This document shows, one piece after another, positions 46,548 through 56,800 of a stretch of 64,000 nt of DNA. A program made the position numbers and the translations under genes. The notes under the pieces were generated by a model, which saw nothing but the letters and a program-made list of their open reading frames with translations, searched no databases and was not told where the DNA came from. The stretch comes from a virus. Numbering within the stretch: position 1 is the stretch's first letter; each line of letters opens with the position of its first letter. The stretch lies in IMG/VR virus record IMGVR_UViG_3300023274_000001, positions 1 to 64,000 of that record; one strand, written 5' to 3'.

Positions 46548-48833
46548 GTGAGCTTCGTCTTCTTCGACACCCTCTTTCCGAAGATCAATGACGACGGAAA
46601 GGATCTGGGCTTCGTCGCGATCTCGTTGTTCCCGGGCGGCATATACGACCCGGACGAAAAGACGGGACCGACGCAGACCACCTTCTTCGCGTGGCCGTCG
46701 CAGCGCGATGACCTCGTTGCCTTCTGCCTGGGAAGCAGCGACAAGGACGTCTACACCGTCCCTGCCCTGTTCCGCACCAGGAGCAGCCGCAAGGGCAACA
46801 ACATCGCCCACCAGTGGGCCGCGTACGCCGACGCCGACACGCTTCCGCTGGACCGCCTCAAGGTCGAGCCGACCATGGTCGTCGAGACGTCCGAGGGGCG
46901 CCATCACCTGTACTGGGTGACCGAGACCGACGATCCGCAGCAGCTCATCGACATCTCCCGGGCCATCGCCGCCGAACACACCCGCGACGGATGCGACCCG
47001 AGCGGCTGGGATGCGGGCCAGCTCCTGCGCGTGCCGGGCACGGCGAACAACAAGTACTCCCGGCACGGGCGTCCGCGCTGGCAGGTTCCGCAGCCGAAGA
47101 TGGGCGCCACGTACACGATGAAGGCGCTGGTCAGCGCCTATCCTCCCTACAGTACGCAGGACCGGCCGAGCGTCGCCAGCGACATGCCGCCGAAGTCCGA
47201 CTGGTACTTCTCGCAGCAGTCGATCCGCGAGTCCGCCGAGGTCTTCCGCTCCAGCCCGGAAGTCCACGACCTGTACGCGGCCGACCTGAAGCCGGACCAG
47301 GACCGCTCGAAGACCCTGTGGAAGCTGCTCAGTCTGCTGTCGCGGTTGAACGTCTCCCGCATCACGGCCATGCATATCGGCTGGTCGGCGAAGTGCAACA
47401 AGTACAAGATCGACGGCCGTCCCGAGGAAGAGCTGTGGCAGCAGCTCTGCAAGGCGTACGACCACCCCGACAACCAGCCCAAGCGCAACAGCTTCTCCGA
47501 CATCGGCTTCCGCAAGGAGGCCGACGAGAGCGAGGAGAACCCCGAGAAGAAGCTCGCCGACTTCGCCGAGGCCGTCTCGATCCTTCTTCCGGAGGAGCGC
47601 GACCGTGTCCCGATGGACACCTTCGTCGACCGGTATCAGCAGTGGGCCGAGACGCGCACCGACGCCCCGTCCTGCTATCACCGGGCGGGCGCCGCGACGG
47701 TCCTGTCCACCGTGCTGGGCGAGTTCGGAAAGTGCCCGACGAAGTTCGACACGAACCTGACCCTGTGGTTCTTCATCCTCGGCCCGACCACCCGGGCCCG
47801 GAAGACGACCGCGATGATGATGTGGGTCGACTTCCTGGACGAGCTGTCCAACGACACCTTCCCGTACCTGCTCGGCTCCGATGTCACGTCGGAAGCCCTG
47901 AGCGTCATCCTCCCCGACCGCAACGGCCGGTCCTCGGTGTTCTACCGGGATGAGGCCCACGGTCTGCTGTACGAGCAGGCGGCGAAGCGGTACCTGGCGG
48001 GCGTGCGCGAGCACATGACGGAGCTGTTCACCGGCCGCGTCCGGATCGCTCTGCGCGTCGGCAACCTGAAGGAGCACGAGGACCGCGACCTGTCGGTCAT
48101 CCGCACGAACTTCCTGATGTTCCTGTGCGGCACGCTCCAGCAGGTCACCGAGCACCTGACGATCGGCGACTACCAGTCCGGCCACTTGGCCCGCTTCCTC
48201 ATCGCGGAGGCCGACCCGCCGCCGATGACCGAGGAGGGCATGTTCACCGAGCAGTTCGACGGCCAGACCCCGGCCGACGACGTGATGCGCCAGGGGCTGC
48301 TCAACGACATGTTCGCGGCGCGGGCCTTCTGGATGGAGGAGACCAAGCCGGGCGACACGGTGATGATCCCCTTCGACGACCCGACCTGGCGCCGCCTCCA
48401 GAAGGCCAAGTGGGAGCTGTACGCGGCGGCCGACAAGCACGAGCTGGCCGAAGTGCTGCTGCCCACGACCTCGCGCATGGGCGACTCGATGATGAAGATG
48501 GCCGTCCTCATCGCGATGTCCGAGCGGGAGAAGATCGTGCGGATGCCGCACCTGCTGAAGGCGATGCACCTGACCGAGGAGTGGTACCGCTCGACGGCGC
48601 GCGTCGCGGGCAAGATTCTCCACTCGGAATGGGCGGCCCGGCAGAACGAAATCCTCACCGCGATCCAGGCACGGAAGGAGGGTGTTACGGAGCAGGACAT
48701 CTACTCGCGATTCCGCTCTAAGATCCAGGAGAGGGACATCGAGTCGGACCTGCACGTGCTCGCCAAGGCGGGCCTGATTCACAAGACGATGGAACGCGGA
48801 AGGGTGCGGTACGTACCGATCGCGCGAAGCTGA
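46548..48833 (+). CDS. primase-helicase (AEP-like primase + D5/DUF3987-like ATPase)
   Basis: 761 aa. N-terminal primase-like region: AYADADT (Asp pair about 94-96) and SEGRHHLYW, the metal and nucleotide sites of archaeo-eukaryotic-type primases. Middle ATPase: GPTTRARKTT (about 415-424, an unusual P-loop) and VFYRDEAHG (about 465, Walker B), then a winged-helix end (EQDIYSRFRSKIQE). Makes primers and unwinds at the fork. Confidence 0.8.
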   Translation: MSFVFFDTLFPKINDDGKDLGFVAISLFPGGIYDPDEKTGPTQTTFFAWPSQRDDLVAFCLGSSDKDVYTVPALFRTRSSRKGNNIAHQWAAYADADTLPLDRLKVEPTMVVETSEGRHHLYWVTETDDPQQLIDISRAIAAEHTRDGCDPSGWDAGQLLRVPGTANNKYSRHGRPRWQVPQPKMGATYTMKALVSAYPPYSTQDRPSVASDMPPKSDWYFSQQSIRESAEVFRSSPEVHDLYAADLKPDQDRSKTLWKLLSLLSRLNVSRITAMHIGWSAKCNKYKIDGRPEEELWQQLCKAYDHPDNQPKRNSFSDIGFRKEADESEENPEKKLADFAEAVSILLPEERDRVPMDTFVDRYQQWAETRTDAPSCYHRAGAATVLSTVLGEFGKCPTKFDTNLTLWFFILGPTTRARKTTAMMMWVDFLDELSNDTFPYLLGSDVTSEALSVILPDRNGRSSVFYRDEAHGLLYEQAAKRYLAGVREHMTELFTGRVRIALRVGNLKEHEDRDLSVIRTNFLMFLCGTLQQVTEHLTIGDYQSGHLARFLIAEADPPPMTEEGMFTEQFDGQTPADDVMRQGLLNDMFAARAFWMEETKPGDTVMIPFDDPTWRRLQKAKWELYAAADKHELAEVLLPTTSRMGDSMMKMAVLIAMSEREKIVRMPHLLKAMHLTEEWYRSTARVAGKILHSEWAARQNEILTAIQARKEGVTEQDIYSRFRSKIQERDIESDLHVLAKAGLIHKTMERGRVRYVPIARS

Positions 48834-48845
48834 CCCGGAGGAAGC

Positions 48846-49793
48846 GTGGCCCGAAAGCCGACCGGGCGCCCGCCGGGGAGGCCGCCCGGGGACCGCTACG
48901 GAACGCCCCAGGAGCGCGTCTCCCGGGCCAGGATGCTCGTTCCCTCACTGCACCGCTTCCCACACCTCGTGAGGGCCGTGGAGCGCGTCATGGACGCCCC
49001 CAACCGGACCGTCTTCCGCAGCCCGTACAACACCAACCCGGCCGACGTCGACCTGCTCCACGTGTACAGCCCGGCGGAGAGAGGGCAGATCCTCTCCTTC
49101 ACCTGGTGGGCCCACGTGAACCGCCGCAGGTGGAGCAGGCGGCGTCGGCTGGCGGCGGTGACCCTGCTCAGCCCACTGATGCTCTTCAGCTCCTCCTTCT
49201 TCGAGGAGATGACCGAGCTGTCATCGGCGACCTGCCAGAAGTGGATGGTCCGGCCTGAGGGAATGCAGGCCACGCGAGTGCTCGGCTCGTGCGACATGCG
49301 GGTGGTGCACCTGGCCCTGGAGGCGGCGACGCGCGGCGACACCGCCTTCCGGCTGTTCGCGGCCGACATCGTCCGGGACAAGGGCGTGCCCGAGGCCATG
49401 GCCTCGCGGCTCACGGGCGTCCCGAAGGTGGTTCTCCTGGAGCCCTCGCGCGGCGTGCAGTTCACGCCGGTCGGCCCCGACCTGGACACCCTGTCGGTGC
49501 GTTCGCGTGAGGACCAGATGTTCTGGCAGGGCATGGCGAGCGAGCGGGACGTGGAGCTGGCGCCGTACGTCTACGGCCAGGAGTGGGTCCGCGATCTGTT
49601 CCCGGAAATGCTCCTGAAGGAGAACATCTTCACTGCGACTCCCGTCCCTAGAAACGGTGAGGACTGCTACCATTTGTGTATCCCCGAGCTGCCTAGGCCA
49701 CATCGCGCCCGGCACCTCGGAAGCAGGTACTACGACCTGCTCTACTCGTGGGAGGAGAAGTACCTCCTGCCCGCGACCACGGGAATCGCGTGA
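48846..49793 (+). CDS. hypothetical protein with AT-hook-like start
   Basis: 315 aa from GTG 48846. GRPPGRPPGD (residues 7-16) is an AT-hook-type minor-groove-binding motif. The basic middle and a Trp-rich segment are followed by a helical body. Between primase and polymerase genes, so replication-linked. The palindrome-like TGCCTAGGCC (49690-49699) lies within it. Confidence 0.7.
   Translation: MARKPTGRPPGRPPGDRYGTPQERVSRARMLVPSLHRFPHLVRAVERVMDAPNRTVFRSPYNTNPADVDLLHVYSPAERGQILSFTWWAHVNRRRWSRRRRLAAVTLLSPLMLFSSSFFEEMTELSSATCQKWMVRPEGMQATRVLGSCDMRVVHLALEAATRGDTAFRLFAADIVRDKGVPEAMASRLTGVPKVVLLEPSRGVQFTPVGPDLDTLSVRSREDQMFWQGMASERDVELAPYVYGQEWVRDLFPEMLLKENIFTATPVPRNGEDCYHLCIPELPRPHRARHLGSRYYDLLYSWEEKYLLPATTGIA
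49690..49699 (+). promoter_or_regulatory. intragenic near-palindrome TGCCTAGGCC
   Basis: One base off the recurring GGCCTAGGCC, 109 nt before the DNA polymerase start. No clear -35/-10 is seen, so function is uncertain. Confidence 0.35.
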
Positions 49794-49807
49794 CGGAGGG
49801 GGAAGAG

Positions 49808-51775
49808 ATGGCCGGTGTAGTCGGCTTCGACATCGAGACCGCCAGCGCCGACCTGCTCTTCAAGGGGGGCTACGAAGGCCCGTTCGTCCGGCTCGTCGGC
49901 TGGGTGATCGACGACGGCGAGCCGCAGATATCCACGGATCCCCAGGATCTGCTCGACGTCCTGCGCGACGCCAGCGTGATCTACGGGCACAACATTCTCG
50001 GATTTGACCTCGTGGCCCTGGCCGTCCACTGCGGTGCGGACTACCACGAGCTGGCAGAGAAGGCGATCGACACCCTCGTGGGCGAGCGCACCATCAACCC
50101 GCCGTACCCGAAGCTCCGGCCCGGCGTGAAGCTCAACTTCAAGGCTCTCGCGAAGCGTGGCCTCACCCCCTCCGACCTGCGCATCAGCTACCGCCTCAAC
50201 GACGTGGCCGTGCGCTACGGATTCGAGGGGAAGACAGACCACCTGCCCCGGCTGGCCGCGCAGTACGGCGGCTACGACAAGATCCCTCTGAAGCTGGCCG
50301 AGTACTGGGACTACCTGCGCGGCGACCTCATCGCCTCCCGCCAGGTCTACCGCGAGATGGGCCAGCGGGCCTACCGCAAGAACCTGATTCCCGTGGTCAA
50401 GCGCGAGATGCTGATCTCGGCGATCCAGAACGGCATGTACCTCAAGGGTCTCGGCGTGGACATGGACGAGGTCCACCGGCAGATCAAGATGGCCGAGCAG
50501 CAGCGGGCGCAAGCGTACGAGCTGCTGCACGAGAAGGCCGGGGTCCCGCTCCCCCACTCCGAGGTCCACTGGCAGGAGCGCGTCGAGGTACGTATCCCCC
50601 GAACCACCAAGCACGGCAAGCGCGTGCGCTCCCTGTACGAGTCGCTGTTCAACCGGCCGTGCCCCGACCTCCGTATGGGATGGAAGTGGCGCACCAAGAC
50701 GATCGGCGCCTCCCCGCTCACGACGACCGAAGGGCGCGACGCTTTCGAGCGGGCACTGCGCCGGGCCGGGGTCCGCGATCAGGACGTTCCGTACACCCTG
50801 AACGGTGGCAAGCTCGCCCTCTCGAAGGACGCGCTCGGCAAGGAGTCCTGGCTGCGTGGCCAGGAGTCGATACCCGGCCTGAGCCGGAAGTACGCCGACA
50901 ACCCCGACGTGCTGGAGTTGTGCGAGGCGGCCATCATGGTCGGATCGGCCAGCGCCAAGGCGGAGGAGGTGCTGGAGAACGTCTGTCCCGACGGGCGTGT
51001 GCACCCGCAGATCGGCGACATCCAGGCTTCCGGCCGCTGGGCCCACATCAAGCCCTCGGTCACGAACATCGGCAAGCGCGGCGCCGCGCTGCTCCAGCGC
51101 CGGATGTTCAAGGCGAAGCGGGGGCACGTCTTCATCGCCATCGACCTCGACCAGGTCGACGCCCGCGCCGTGGCCGGATGGTGCCAGGACCCCGAGTACA
51201 TGAAGCTCGCCCGGCCGGGAATGGACATGCACCGGGAGGTCGCGTTCCGCGTCTTCGGCAGCCGCGACGACGACGCGCGCGGCCGGGCCAAGGCGATCAC
51301 CCACGCCTGGAACTATGGCCAGGGCCCGAAGGGTGCCTCTGCCCACACCGGGCTGCCGCTGGAGGTCACCAGGAAGTTCGACGACGGGATGAAGCGGGCC
51401 TTCCCGGTCCTGTGCCGCTGGCGCGACCGTATCCGGCGCCGGGCCGAGCAGACGGGCCTGGTGCCCAGCAAGTGGGGCCGCGTGCTGCGCGTCATTCCGG
51501 GCCAGGAGTACACGCAGGCGCCCGCCCAGGTCGGTCAGTCGACAACGAGGGACCTGCTCTGCGACGGCCTGCTGAGGATGGACCGCGAGGTGCTGGAGAT
51601 GCTGGTCCTCGTGATCCACGACGAGATCGTGCTGGAGGTTCCGCAGGAGCGCGTGGAGGAGATCGCGGCGAAGGCCATGAAGGCGCTGACGACCTTCTTC
51701 GAGACCGTCCCGATCACGTGCGGGTCGAGTCCGGCGTCGCGGTCGTGGATCGGCTGCTACGAGAAGGCCGCATAG
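49808..51775 (+). CDS. family A DNA polymerase with 3'-5' exonuclease
   Basis: 655 aa from ATG 49808 (GGAGGGGGAAGAG site). Exo I FDIETAS (Asp8, Glu10), Exo II GHNILGFD, Exo III with YRLNDVAVRYG region. Polymerase motif A DLDQVDAR (about 445; usual DYSQIELR, so Glu to Asp), motif B RGRAKAITHAWNYG (Lys kept, His in place of Phe762), motif C VIHDEIVLE. No 5'-nuclease domain. The replicative polymerase of the phage. Confidence 0.9.
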   Translation: MAGVVGFDIETASADLLFKGGYEGPFVRLVGWVIDDGEPQISTDPQDLLDVLRDASVIYGHNILGFDLVALAVHCGADYHELAEKAIDTLVGERTINPPYPKLRPGVKLNFKALAKRGLTPSDLRISYRLNDVAVRYGFEGKTDHLPRLAAQYGGYDKIPLKLAEYWDYLRGDLIASRQVYREMGQRAYRKNLIPVVKREMLISAIQNGMYLKGLGVDMDEVHRQIKMAEQQRAQAYELLHEKAGVPLPHSEVHWQERVEVRIPRTTKHGKRVRSLYESLFNRPCPDLRMGWKWRTKTIGASPLTTTEGRDAFERALRRAGVRDQDVPYTLNGGKLALSKDALGKESWLRGQESIPGLSRKYADNPDVLELCEAAIMVGSASAKAEEVLENVCPDGRVHPQIGDIQASGRWAHIKPSVTNIGKRGAALLQRRMFKAKRGHVFIAIDLDQVDARAVAGWCQDPEYMKLARPGMDMHREVAFRVFGSRDDDARGRAKAITHAWNYGQGPKGASAHTGLPLEVTRKFDDGMKRAFPVLCRWRDRIRRRAEQTGLVPSKWGRVLRVIPGQEYTQAPAQVGQSTTRDLLCDGLLRMDREVLEMLVLVIHDEIVLEVPQERVEEIAAKAMKALTTFFETVPITCGSSPASRSWIGCYEKAA

Positions 51776-51920
51776 TCCGGCACCAGCAGGTCGGCAGGTG
51801 AACGTAGCGCACCTGCCTGGTTTCCGCGTTCTCCTGGTACTGCACCTGGTGCCGGTTCCCGGCCGTGTCGGTCATGGGTACGGGCCACGCATGCACGTAC
51901 CGCCAGGCATTTTCGTCCAT
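51714..51920 (-). CDS. small hypothetical protein, convergent with polymerase
   Basis: 68 aa from ATG 51920; overlaps the polymerase 3' end on the other strand by 62 nt. MDENAWRYVHAWPVPM...RQVRYVHLPTCWC reads well with high third-position GC up to the overlap. It has no clear ribosome site, so it is tentative. Confidence 0.45.
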   Translation of the reverse strand: MDENAWRYVHAWPVPMTDTAGNRHQVQYQENAETRQVRYVHLPTCWCRTMRPSRSSRSTTATPDSTRT

Positions 51921-51956
51921 TAGGCACCAATTATCGGAAAGGGAAGGGATGTTCAG

Positions 51957-52538
51957 ATGGATATCGAGACGATGGAGCGGGGCTACTTCCTCGACTGCAT
52001 GGACCCCGGCGGCGAGACGGGCATGAGCCTGCTGCACATCCGGCCGCAAGAATTCGAGCTGATCGACTGGACCACGATTCCCTACGACCCCCGACTGGGG
52101 AGTCTGGGTGCCATGCCGTCGATGCAGCTCATCGAGTGGAACGCCAGGTACCCCGGCAGGCATCACCTGCTCTACGAGAACTTCCACCTGCGCAACAACG
52201 ACGCCCAGAAGGACGTCACGGCACTGCGGGTCATCGGTTCCGTGGAGCAGGTGATGTTCGAGCGGGACCTGTTCGAGGCCGTGCACCCCCAGGAGCCCGT
52301 CGAGGCCAAGCACATGGTTCCCGACGAGGTGCTGGAGGCGCTGGGTCTCCACATGGGTCACGAGCACGCCCAGCGGCATGTCAGGGACTCCCTGCGGCAT
52401 GCCGTGTCCCACCTGACCCGCATGCGGTACCTGCCGGTGTGCCAGGTCGCCTACCCGAGGGGTGGCCGGGCTACGACCCCTCCAGCCCCTCGTTCGCGCC
52501 GGTCAGGCGGTTCCACTCGGGCCACGTCAGCACCGTGA
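51957..52538 (+). CDS. RuvC-like Holliday junction resolvase
   Basis: 193 aa; ATG 51957 with GGAAAGGGAAGGG site. Acid residues in FLDCMDPGGE and LLYENFHLR, and a late HVRDSLRHAVSHL (Asp, then His) fit the RNase H-like fold of phage RuvC-type resolvases (motif D-x-x-x-H). The last about 25 residues lie over the convergent tail gene and look unstructured. Confidence 0.62.
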   Translation: MDIETMERGYFLDCMDPGGETGMSLLHIRPQEFELIDWTTIPYDPRLGSLGAMPSMQLIEWNARYPGRHHLLYENFHLRNNDAQKDVTALRVIGSVEQVMFERDLFEAVHPQEPVEAKHMVPDEVLEALGLHMGHEHAQRHVRDSLRHAVSHLTRMRYLPVCQVAYPRGGRATTPPAPRSRRSGGSTRATSAP

Positions 52539-52944
52539 CGGTCCCCAGCTCGATGGTCTCGGTCATCGTGCTGGGCTGACCGCCCTCGTCCGGGTTCAGG
52601 GCGCCCGTGCCGGACTCGGTCTGGGCGCCCCAGGCGTACGCGGTGATCGTGCAGCCGGGCTGAAGCGTGATGCCATCGTTCACCCAGACCTCGGCCTGCT
52701 GCGGTGCGTTCAGAGCCTCCTGGAACTGAGCCACGAACGTCCGGCTCATCGGACCGCTGGCACTCTCGCTGAACGCCACACTCTGGCCGCCGATCAGCAG
52801 CTTCGGATAGAACGGGCTCGGGTTGTCCTGGCCGAAGACGAAGTAGACACGCACCCCGCCGATGGTGGGAAAGTCGCCCGGCTGGGGAACCTCGAACGGC
52901 AGCTTCGCGATCACGCCGTCCGGCGGAATCTGGACGTCGGTCAT
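52471..52944 (-). CDS. tail-region hypothetical protein
   Basis: 157 aa. Beta-strand-rich (KLPFEVPQPGDFPTIGG; VRVYFVFGQDNPSPFYPKLL). Last gene of the minus-strand tail operon, overlapping the plus-strand resolvase by 68 nt. Likely a minor tail or tail-fibre accessory protein, from position only. Confidence 0.68.
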   Translation of the reverse strand: MTDVQIPPDGVIAKLPFEVPQPGDFPTIGGVRVYFVFGQDNPSPFYPKLLIGGQSVAFSESASGPMSRTFVAQFQEALNAPQQAEVWVNDGITLQPGCTITAYAWGAQTESGTGALNPDEGGQPSTMTETIELGTVTVLTWPEWNRLTGANEGLEGS

Positions 52945-53120
52945 GCCGCCTCCTGCGGTTCTTCCTGGACGCCCTGCTGGCTGGCGATACGAGTGCGCGA
53001 TGCAGCGCGCTGCTCGCGCTCCAGGGCTGCTTCCAGCATCGCGATCTTCCTGTGTGCCTCGCTGAGCTGGCGCTCGTACGACGCCATGACGTCCTCCGAG
53101 GACACCGTTCCTACATCCAC
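52941..53120 (-). CDS. 59-aa coiled-coil protein
   Basis: GTG 53120 with AGGAGAAC site; 4-nt overlap with the next gene. Continuous heptad pattern (ASYERQLSEAHRKIAMLEAA). Probable small tail assembly or accessory protein. Confidence 0.62.
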   Translation of the reverse strand: MDVGTVSSEDVMASYERQLSEAHRKIAMLEAALEREQRAASRTRIASQQGVQEEPQEAA

Positions 53121-53881
53121 GTGTTCTCCTCCAGAATGCCGCGCCTGACGGCGGCGGCCACCACCCGCTTGCGCATGATCTCGGGCACGCTGCTCGTCAT
53201 CAGGGCGTGGTTCACGAACCCGTCCCGAGCCGTCTCCAGCTCACCCTCCCGGTCCGTCAGGAGCTGGCGCACTTCGTCGAGCGGCGCCGAGGGGACCAGG
53301 GTGAGGCGCTGGGTCTGCTCCTCCATGCGCGTCATCGTGTCGCTCCGGGCGCCGACCGTATCGGTCGACAGTCCGGTCATCCCCTTGCAGGGGAACGTCT
53401 GCTGCTGGTCCGACGCCAGGCAGCCCTTCACGTCATCGAGTCCCGACAGCACCGTGTCCAGGCACATCTTCACCACGCCGTCCGTCGTTCCGGGCAGCGC
53501 AGTGAGCCGGGATTCGACGCGGTCCAGGACGTAGTCCGGGCCGAAAGACCTCATGCGGACCGGAGGCACGTCGAAGTAGTGCTCCGTGATGGTCGCAAGC
53601 GGATGCACGCCGTAGTCCTCGTCGTCGGACTCCCGGGCGTAGTACCGCTCCAGATCCTTCAGCTCCATGTCGATGGTGCTGGCGTAGTCCCCCAGCCCCC
53701 ACATCTCCTTGCGATACGCCACCACGCTCATGCGGATGTGATGGCCGAACTCGACTGGATCGTCAGGGTCGTTGGGGTTCTTGTGGACAACGATCAGCAT
53801 GTCCTGCGTCGGGTCGTACTCCTCACCCTTGGCGGGCTGATGCGGCCGGATTACGTGCCGGATCACGTCGATTTCAGCCAT
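53111..53881 (-). CDS. tail-region hypothetical protein
   Basis: 256 aa. Starts with an IDVIRHVIRPHQPAKGEEY strand-loop and has a helical middle. No catalytic motif found. Position among minor tail proteins is the only functional clue. Confidence 0.7.
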   Translation of the reverse strand: MAEIDVIRHVIRPHQPAKGEEYDPTQDMLIVVHKNPNDPDDPVEFGHHIRMSVVAYRKEMWGLGDYASTIDMELKDLERYYARESDDEDYGVHPLATITEHYFDVPPVRMRSFGPDYVLDRVESRLTALPGTTDGVVKMCLDTVLSGLDDVKGCLASDQQQTFPCKGMTGLSTDTVGARSDTMTRMEEQTQRLTLVPSAPLDEVRQLLTDREGELETARDGFVNHALMTSSVPEIMRKRVVAAAVRRGILEENTWM

Positions 53882-53887
53882 CGTTCC

Positions 53888-56800
53888 TCACGGGGTTCCG
53901 CACATGCAGATGAAGAATACTTCGGTCACGCCCGAGCTGGAAACGTACTGGAATCCGCCCTCGGTTCCGCTTGGGAACTGATAGATCGAACTGGTTGTTG
54001 CCGTGGACCCACCGTTGGGGCAGAGAATCGGGTAATACCGACGGGTTGTGACCGATCCGTACGAATATGTTCCGTTTTGGAATCCGACACGGTCCATGCG
54101 GAACATGTCGTTCTGGAAGTGACCCGTATTGAACATTCCACCAATACGGAATCGAGCAACCGAGGAATCCCAGTAGATTCCCTGAACGGAAATTGTTTCC
54201 GTGCCGTACTGCCGGGTGATTTTCGAGTTCGCAACTCCGTAGGCGAACTGCATGTCGACTCGGCCGGAGGAGTTCACCGTCTGCTCAGGGCCCGTGATGA
54301 CGAAGCCGCGCGGGTCCCAGCCTCCAGTGCCGGAGGCGTCGGCCTGGAAGATGCGGGGACCGTAGTTCGTCAGGCCGTCCCAGCGGATTCCGGACTGGCC
54401 GTTGAAGTTGGCGTTCTCTGTGATCTTGATGACGGCGCCGCCGGACTGACTCGTCATCTCGTAGTACGCCGAGCGAATCGAGTGCTTGGCCGTGATGGCA
54501 TCCGCATCCAGCTTGTCGGTGGTGATGGCATTCGCTGCCACCAGCGGAGCCGTGATCCGGCCGTCACCGATGAAGACCGAACCCTCCTGCCAGATTTCGA
54601 TCTGGCTGAACTCCAGGGCCACATCGACGGAAACGCCGTTCTCGAACTTCACGTAGAAGTACGGAATGAGGCCAACGATTCCTGCGGGAACGTTGTACCC
54701 GGTGGTCGACGTGACGGTGTACGTGCCGTTCGCCGAGATCGTGAAGTCAGAGATCAGCACGCCGGAGGTTGCCGTGCCCGCGCCGGATCGCTGGAAGTTG
54801 CGCGCCAGTACGGCCACGTTGATGGTCGCGGCGCCAGGGCTGGCCGGGATTCCAGTGGCGGTCACCACGAACCTGGCCTTGAAGTTACCCGTCGGGCCAC
54901 TGGAGTTCTGCGGCCGGGTCACCGGAATGGCCAGCTCGGGGGAAGTCAGGCCAGGGCCGGGATGGGTCTGAAGCGGGTAGTTCACCAGCGTGTTGTTGGT
55001 GAAACCGAACCGGTTGAAGCTGCTCGCCGTGGTGTTGTTGTCGATCCTCGGGTTTCCGTCGGCCGTGATGGTCCAGGCGACACCCCCAGCGGACGATGCA
55101 GCGGCCTGGGTGAGGCGGGCCGCGTTCAGGGTGGCGGAGCTGAAGGCCGGGTCGACCACCAGGTTCGCCGGGTCGCCGACGGAGAGGGTTTCCACCGAGA
55201 GGCTGTGCGCTTTGATCTGTTCGGCCGTGATCGTACCGGCCAGGATGTTGTTTGCCGTGATGGTGTTGGCGGCGATGTCGGGTCCGGTCACACCGAGCAC
55301 CACGATGGAGGTGACGGCCGAGGTGGCGGAAATGACCGAGGCGCTGTTCATCGCCTTGAAGCGGACGTAGACCGTGTTGCCGACGTTCCAGGTCGGTATG
55401 CCGCCCTTGCCGCTCATGATGAGTCCGGCGCCACCCGAGAAGACTTCGCCCGCGTGGAACCATGTGGAGTTGTTGGTCGAGACCTCGACCTGCACCTCAC
55501 GGAATTCCGGCGGGTAGGCGTTCCCGTCCTCGTCCTTGCCGTCCCACTCGGCCTTCACCGTGCTGAGCTTCGACGACAGAATCGGCGCCGAAGGGATTTC
55601 GGGTGCCGTCGTTGGGTAACCCATTGTCTGCACGATGGCATTCGACCAGTCCGAGGCGTAGCCGGAGTCGCGGATCGCCTGCACCCGGAACTCATAGCTG
55701 TAGCCCGAATCCAGCAGCGGCACCTTGGCGTGGATCACCTGCCCGGTGGACGGCGAATCGGGCTGCGTCACCTGGACGGTGAACGCCTGCTGCCAGTTGA
55801 AGTCCGACCGGCGCGCAGCCACGTTGTACCGCAGGATGTCGATCGTGCGGTTCTCAACGTCCTTGGTGGCGACCTGGAAGGCGACGTCGGCCATCGAAAC
55901 CGGATCGCCCAGCGTCGAGAAGTACGGCTCGTTGGTGACCGAGTTGAGGATCGGCGCCTTGGGGGGCGTGGAGTCGATCGGGGCAGGCTTCTGGGGCTTC
56001 GTACCGGCGCCCGTGCCTCCGCCGCCCGTGGGGCCTCCTGCGCCCGACACGCGGGAAACCCAGCGCTCCGTCTGGAGGGCCCGGTCGGTGAACCGGTCGT
56101 TGAGGGTGAGCGCGACGCCGACGCCGTACGGATCCGTCCCCGACAGGGTGATCTGGTAGACGCGCATCGACGCCTTCTGGGCGCCGGTCGTCGCGTCGCT
56201 CATGGCCCGGATGAAGTCACCCGGCCGGTAGTCCACGAGCGGCACCGGAGCACCTTCGGTCCAGACGAACTTCTTCGTGTACTGAGTGCGGCTCTTGTAC
56301 TTCGTGAGCAGCAGGTTGTCGGTGATCTGGGCGAGCGTCTGCACGTCGGTAACACCCGACGCCGAGATCGACTCGTCCCACTTCCCCCAGGGGTACTCAA
56401 CGGAGTCCGGCGCCTCACCATGCCGGAGATGAGCTGCTGGTCGCCGACGGCCACGATGAATCCGGCCAGGTCTTCCCAGGTACGCTCGACCGGCTCCTCG
56501 GTGGTGCCGACCATGCTGTGGACGTGCACGCCCGTATCGCTGTCGAGCTGGCGGCGCAGCGTCGTGTCCGCCTTGTACATCTGAAGGACACGCTTGTTCA
56601 TGCGCCAGTCGAAGAAGCCCTGGCGGGAGAGGGCGTCGATCATCGACCAGGCGTCCTGGCCGTAGTCGAAGTTGCCCTTCATCGTGACGCCCCAGGCGGT
56701 TCCTGCGGAGTCCACACTGCCGGTGAAGTCGTACGTCAGACCAGGGATGTTCCCCCGGTTCCTGGCGAGGTCGATGATGTCCTTGACGGGAAGCGCCGGG

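Noticed and set aside
53207-56584. Plus-strand 1125-aa open frame over the tail genes
   Set aside because: Low-complexity Arg/Gly/His/Val-rich shadow of the minus-strand tail protein; no ribosome site or domain.
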